DNA of 64,000 nucleotides, from positions 34,867 through 98,866 of the forward strand of contig JBCDDC010000020.1 in the NCBI GenBank assembly GCA_039180675.1, in the 5' to 3' direction. How positions within the stretch are numbered: position 1 is the stretch's first letter; the number at the start of each line of letters is the position of its first letter. The notes below the pieces were generated by a model. It was not told where the DNA came from, made no database searches, and worked only from the letters and a program-made list of their open reading frames with translations. Positions 60,312-64,000 of this stretch are shown here, piece after piece. Made by a program: the position numbers and the translations under genes. This DNA is from Thermohalobaculum sp039180675. Its GTDB lineage: Bacteria; Pseudomonadota; Alphaproteobacteria; Rhodobacterales; Rhodobacteraceae.

Positions 60312-62579
60312 TTGAGCACAGCCTGCCCTCTTGAGCCCAACAGTTCCTATAGGTTGATCGTCCGAGAGCCGATCGATCAGACCATAACGGTCCGCCTGAG
60401 CAACGGAGCGGTCGATCGGATCAGAATACCGGGCGCAGATTGGAGAAGCTTTGAACTTATAACACCCGCTGTACCGGCCCGTATCGAAGGAAAAGGCATC
60501 GAAGTCGGCCGCCAGTCAAAAAAGTTCTCGAGCGAAGCGCGCCTTCAAAAGGCGTTGGAGCCATCCTTCCCTTCCCGATTGAAGCAGTTTTGTGCCCCGG
60601 TCCTGGGTGGCGGCGCGATCCTTTCCCGCGGCCCGCGGCAGGACCCGGATCGGTTGTCGGAGTTCATACTGCTCGAAACCTTTAACATCGGCAGCGAGTC
60701 CCTGGCGACCCAATCGGTCTCCGACGTGATCTTCGAGGAAGACTTTGCCGCCAGAGTGATGGAGCGGCAGCCAGATAATGGAGTGCCGGTCGAGACATCT
60801 CTTCGGATCGCCGTTGTTCTGCACCTTTTCTACGAGGATCTGTGGGAGGAGTTCGAGGGCTTCCTGCGCGCCCTGCCCGTCTCTTTCACGCTTTTCCTTA
60901 GTCTTCGCGAGAGCGACCAGACTACGCAGGCAAAAGCACTTACGTCCTTCCCAGATGCTCTTGTGGTGAACGTCGAGAATACCGGCAGGGATGTGAGACC
61001 GTTTCTCGACTTTCTTTGGAGCGGCGCGCTCGACGGTTTCGATCTTGTTTGCAAGCTGCACAGCAAGAAATCGACTGCAGTCGGCGGGCAGGAGGGCGCT
61101 CTCGGCCTTCTATGGCGGCGCCGGGCACTGCTGGATCTGATCGGCGATGGGCGGTCTGCAGCCCAAAACATCGAGCGGTTCCAGAACGTAGCTGGCATCG
61201 GCATGATCGGTCCCGCGCAGTTACGCCTGCCGACCGTTTTCTCACCAGATCTGGAGGTCATGAAAACCTGGCCGGACCGGGTCAGGCTTGCCGAGCATGC
61301 TGGCATTGAGGCAAGCGCCTTGGCCGAGGACTTTTTCGCCGGATCCATGTTCTGGGTGAGGCGCGCCGCCCTGGAACCACTCAAACATCTCGGACCAGAT
61401 GCGATCACATGGACGACCGAGGAGTTTCAGGACGGTGAGAACATAGAACACGCGCTGGAACGCTTCTTTGCGGACAGCGTGCGCGGATCGGGATTTTCAC
61501 TTGTCGATGCAGCGCCGTTTCTCGGTGGCGACGTCACGAGGGCATCTAAGGCGGCGCTTGGCTTACCCAGAAGAAACAGCGCGCCTCATGCACTGTTCCA
61601 TGACATGCCAGAGGCCTTCGAAAATCATTGGGACGTCGCTCCACCTGATGCGCTCCAGGGCCAGCGGGTGGCCCTCTTCTGCGCATTCTCCCCTTCCGGA
61701 CACCTCAACACCTACACTGAAATCTACCTCCGAAGCCTCAAGGCGGCGGGCTATTTCGTCGTCCTCTGCGCTGTCTGCAAGTCAGTAGACCCGCCGGGGC
61801 ACGAGGGTTTCCAGCAGCATGCGGATGCGATCTTCATCCGAGAGAACGGGGGGTTTGATTTTGCAAGCTGGTCAGAGGCGCTTCGCACCGCGCCGCAGCT
61901 TTGGGACGCAGAGCGGATTCTGTTTGCCAATGACAGCGTGATCGGCCCTCTGCAAGGGTTCGACCGGATGATGACCCGGATGCAGGCATCCGAGGCAGAT
62001 TGCGTTGCCCTTACCGAGCACAGCGAAGTGGCGCATCACTTCCAAAGCTATTTTTTCGAGCTGCGATCCAAGGCGCTCCACCATCCAGGCGTGCAAGACT
62101 TCTTCGGCAATATCCTTTGCTGGCGGGTCAAGGGCGAGGTGACCCGGCGCTACGAGATCCCCCTTATGCGCCATCTGAAGGATGTTCTTGGTTTGCGTGT
62201 CGATATCCTGTTCCCAAACGCCTCACTTGGCGGGCATCTTTCAAAGGATGGCCTCGGGAATCCCACGCTCGATTACTGGCAAGAACTGCTGGATGCCGGT
62301 TATCCGTTCATCAAGACTGAACTCCTGCGCGATCTGTCCCATCTGAACCACAAGAAGATTGTGCGGAAAGGTGTGAAACTTGGGCTCGATCGCCGTCTTC
62401 TGAGACAGCATCTGAAGCGAAGCAGGAGAGATCGAGGTGCACGCCTCAAGCTGAAGAGGCTGCACCGGCTAAAAGCTTTTCGCAGGCGTATCATGGTCCT
62501 TCTCGGCATTCGCACAACCAAGGAGAGGCGGCAGGCCCGCGATGGCAGGAAGGGGAGCCAGGTCTCTCCGCGCTATTGA
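60312..62579 (+). CDS. RgpF-type rhamnan synthesis protein with swapped halves
   Basis: Protein of 755 residues. Around 165-330 it shows VVLHLFYEDLWEEFEGFLR, NTGRDVRPFLDFL and LVCKLHSKKS, the pattern of the C-terminal half of rhamnan-synthesis protein F. Around 449-640 it shows QRVALFCAFSPSGHLNTYTEIYLRSL, ENGGFDFASW near 513, FANDSVIGPLQG near 539 and FQSYFFEL near 577, the pattern of the N-terminal half. The order is therefore reversed compared with streptococcal RgpF as I recall it. The first 120 residues are unrecognised and the C-terminus is basic. TTG 60312 has GGGAAGGGA eight bases upstream; no ATG is near. It probably adds rhamnose to a glycan. Confidence 0.8.
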   Translation: MSTACPLEPNSSYRLIVREPIDQTITVRLSNGAVDRIRIPGADWRSFELITPAVPARIEGKGIEVGRQSKKFSSEARLQKALEPSFPSRLKQFCAPVLGGGAILSRGPRQDPDRLSEFILLETFNIGSESLATQSVSDVIFEEDFAARVMERQPDNGVPVETSLRIAVVLHLFYEDLWEEFEGFLRALPVSFTLFLSLRESDQTTQAKALTSFPDALVVNVENTGRDVRPFLDFLWSGALDGFDLVCKLHSKKSTAVGGQEGALGLLWRRRALLDLIGDGRSAAQNIERFQNVAGIGMIGPAQLRLPTVFSPDLEVMKTWPDRVRLAEHAGIEASALAEDFFAGSMFWVRRAALEPLKHLGPDAITWTTEEFQDGENIEHALERFFADSVRGSGFSLVDAAPFLGGDVTRASKAALGLPRRNSAPHALFHDMPEAFENHWDVAPPDALQGQRVALFCAFSPSGHLNTYTEIYLRSLKAAGYFVVLCAVCKSVDPPGHEGFQQHADAIFIRENGGFDFASWSEALRTAPQLWDAERILFANDSVIGPLQGFDRMMTRMQASEADCVALTEHSEVAHHFQSYFFELRSKALHHPGVQDFFGNILCWRVKGEVTRRYEIPLMRHLKDVLGLRVDILFPNASLGGHLSKDGLGNPTLDYWQELLDAGYPFIKTELLRDLSHLNHKKIVRKGVKLGLDRRLLRQHLKRSRRDRGARLKLKRLHRLKAFRRRIMVLLGIRTTKERRQARDGRKGSQVSPRY

Positions 62580-62657
62580 TCAGTCTTCCGAGGCGCTCTC
62601 TACACCGGATACGCTGGTTACCGAGATGCAAGACGCTAGCAGTGAGGACATCGAGTA

Positions 62658-63503
62658 ATGCCTGAGCGTGTAAGCGTCGTCATCGTGAGCTACAACAGCG
62701 CCGATGTGCTGTCTGACGCCTTGTCTTCGGTGCCCGCAGAAGCCGAAGTCATTGTTGTCGACAACGATAGCGAGGATGGTTCGACGGAGATCGCGGCAGC
62801 ATTTAGCGCCAACGTGATCAAGAACGAGCATAACCTTGGCTTTGGTACAGCCTGCAATCAGGGCGCTGAGATCGCGACCAAGCCTTACATTCTGTTCCTT
62901 AATCCGGACGCGCGTCTAACGCCCAATAGCCTGGCGACCCTGCTCACCGAGATCAGTTCCGATCTGGCGGTCGCGGCCGTGGGGCCTCTGCTGCGGGGCA
63001 CACACGAGATCGAACGCCCCCGAGAAGCGACACTTTTGGAACCAGATCGTTCGCCAAGCTTCCAAACCGTTCCCACAGAGCCGACAGAGGTTGGCTTTCT
63101 CTCCGGCGCGGCACTTCTAATCCGGCGGGATGTCTTTCGCGAGATCGACGGGTTCGATGAAAAGATCTTCCTCTATCTCGAGGACGATGACCTTTGTTAC
63201 CGGCTGCGCCAAGCCGGTCATCGGCTCCGGCTGATTCCCGCTGCAGTCATTGAACACGAGACCAACACCGCCGTTCGGTCCTCTGGCCGGGCGCTTCGAT
63301 CTAGAAACTACCATACCATGATGTCACTCAGATATCTGGCCACGAAGCATCGGGTTGAAATCGATTTCGACCGTATTCGACGGAAGACCTGGAGACGGCT
63401 TCTGATCTCTATCCTCACGATGGATAGCGAGCGCAATCATAAGAGTATCGGCCGCTTGCAGGGTCTCGACACGTGGCCGTTTGGTCGGCGCCAAAGCGAT
63501 TGA
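62658..63503 (+). CDS. Family 2 glycosyltransferase (rhamnosyltransferase-like)
   Basis: GT2 enzyme of 281 residues with VSVVIVSYNSADVLSDAL, IVVDNDSEDGSTEIA, NLGFGTACNQGA and ILFLNPDARL (metal-binding NPDA in place of DxD, as in WbbL-type rhamnosyltransferases). SGAALLIRRDVFREIDGFDE and YLEDDDLCYRLRQAGHR follow. Beside the dTDP-rhamnose genes it probably uses dTDP-L-rhamnose. It is the last gene of the cluster before the tRNA. Confidence 0.9.
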   Translation: MPERVSVVIVSYNSADVLSDALSSVPAEAEVIVVDNDSEDGSTEIAAAFSANVIKNEHNLGFGTACNQGAEIATKPYILFLNPDARLTPNSLATLLTEISSDLAVAAVGPLLRGTHEIERPREATLLEPDRSPSFQTVPTEPTEVGFLSGAALLIRRDVFREIDGFDEKIFLYLEDDDLCYRLRQAGHRLRLIPAAVIEHETNTAVRSSGRALRSRNYHTMMSLRYLATKHRVEIDFDRIRRKTWRRLLISILTMDSERNHKSIGRLQGLDTWPFGRRQSD

Positions 63504-63599
63504 AGCTCTGGTCCGATCTGATGAAAACCTCGCAACCTTTGCAGATCGGCTAGCATCTTTAAGTATCCTGCCCTGGTTCAATCAGATAACACACACCTA

Positions 63600-63676
63600 G
63601 GCCCCGTAGCTCAGCAGGATAGAGCGACCGCCTCCTAAGCGGTAGGTCACAGGTTCGAATCCTGTCGGGGCCGCCA
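63600..63676 (+). tRNA. tRNA-Arg (anticodon CCT)
   Basis: Complete cloverleaf: acceptor stem GGCCCCG (63600-63606) with CGGGGCC (63666-63672), D arm GCTC/GAGC, anticodon stem ACCGC/GCGGT around loop CTCCTAA with anticodon CCT at 63634-63636, T arm with GGTTCGAATCC, discriminator G and encoded CCA. It reads AGG codons. The neighbouring recombinase gene suggests that the 3' end serves as an integration site. Confidence 0.96.
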
Positions 63677-63708
63677 CTTCGCGCTCTACGTATGTGTCTA
63701 TCAATGAG

Positions 63709-64000
63709 TTAGCCTACATTTATGGAACGTCGATCAGCAGGCGTTCCAGGTTTCGTTCTCTGTTCTCCCCCATCCAGCGCTCGACGACAGTTCGCCATTC
63801 GGGTGTAACGCGCGACCTCAGAAAGGCTCATGTCGCCAATCCAAGTCTGAAGTTGATGCTCTGTTGCACCGATTTCCGCGAGCCGGGCGGCAAGCGCTTT
63901 GCGCAGCCTATGGGCCGTACAACGCTGATCAAGACCCGCCTTGACGCAAGCTGGTTTGAACCAGGCCGAAAAGGCCTCGGCACTTCGGGGTGCTCCATCC
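63709..64000 (-). CDS. Tyrosine recombinase/integrase, C-terminal part (5' end outside window)
   Basis: The minus-strand frame is open from the window edge to a TAA at 63709-63711, giving the last 96 residues. The catalytic C-terminal pattern is seen: AHRLRKALAARLAEIGATEHQLQ (His, Arg) then WIGDMSLSEVARYTR, whose Tyr is the nucleophile. GATEHQL.. and a Trp in place of the usual GH are typical of a subgroup of proteobacterial integrases. The gene points toward the tRNA-Arg 3' end 33 bases away, as in genomic islands. Whether the N-terminal part is intact cannot be seen. Confidence 0.88.
   Translation of the reverse strand, partial: DGAPRSAEAFSAWFKPACVKAGLDQRCTAHRLRKALAARLAEIGATEHQLQTWIGDMSLSEVARYTRMANCRRALDGGEQRTKPGTPADRRSINVG

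Noticed and set aside
1..64000. CRISPR arrays, insertion sequences, rRNA operons
   Set aside because: No regularly spaced repeats, transposase motifs or rRNA sequence were noticed on either strand.

Overview
The window looks like chromosomal DNA of a Rhodobacterales (Roseobacter-group) alphaproteobacterium. The base composition is GC-rich. Several gene orders are typical of that lineage: uvrC-pgsA-moaD-moaE, folK-rpoZ-rsh-DUF2062-pdxJ-lysE-acpS, lepB-rnc-era-DUF1491-recO, and rpsU divergent from a COQ9 homologue. A tiny aa3-oxidase subunit IV, scoAB and an alphaproteobacterial tad locus fit the same picture. No rRNA, CRISPR array or insertion sequence was seen.

Layout. 0-10 kb: a fatty-acyl/short-chain dehydrogenase group (acyl-CoA dehydrogenase end, MBL-fold hydrolase, DUF6173-like protein, SDR), small housekeeping genes (cox subunit IV, hydrolase, phosphatase, rpsU, COQ9, purEK, YdcH-like), a CaCA antiporter and a pteridine-reductase-like SDR. 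10.4-14 kb: an AT-rich gap with one perfect DnaA-box match, then uvrC, pgsA and the molybdopterin-synthase pair moaDE. 14-17 kb: a coiled-coil membrane protein, a large BON/OmpA-type protein and ugpQ. 17-27.7 kb: a leftward tad (Flp pilus) operon: flp, a strong hairpin, cpaB, secretin, OmpA lipoprotein, tadZ, tadA, tadB, tadC, two TPR lipoproteins and a prepilin peptidase. No cpaD homologue could be recognised. 28-34 kb: a lytic transglycosylase, then a leftward metabolic run (SDR, FAD-linked oxidase, LCAT-like lipoprotein, scoA, scoB), with a G-run flanked by an inverted repeat between scoA and scoB. 34-49 kb: conserved housekeeping genes (upp, udg, NYN protein, folK, rpoZ, rsh, pdxJ, acpS, lepB, rnc, era, recO, ispH, rnhA).

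49-63.5 kb is the most unusual part: a surface-glycan cluster. It holds a GT-A glycosyltransferase and a sulfotransferase on the minus strand. On the plus strand are a 727-residue glycosyltransferase fused to methyltransferase-like folds, two GT2 enzymes, a fused ABC exporter, the four dTDP-L-rhamnose genes (rmlC, rmlB, rmlD, rmlA) and a 755-residue RgpF-type protein whose two halves appear swapped. Together they suggest a rhamnose-containing, possibly sulfated glycan exported by an MsbA/PglK-like transporter. The window ends with tRNA-Arg(CCT) followed by the C-terminal end of a tyrosine recombinase pointing at the tRNA, the usual signature of a genomic island that continues to the right.

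The function calls rest on motifs and gene order read by eye; no database search was run.
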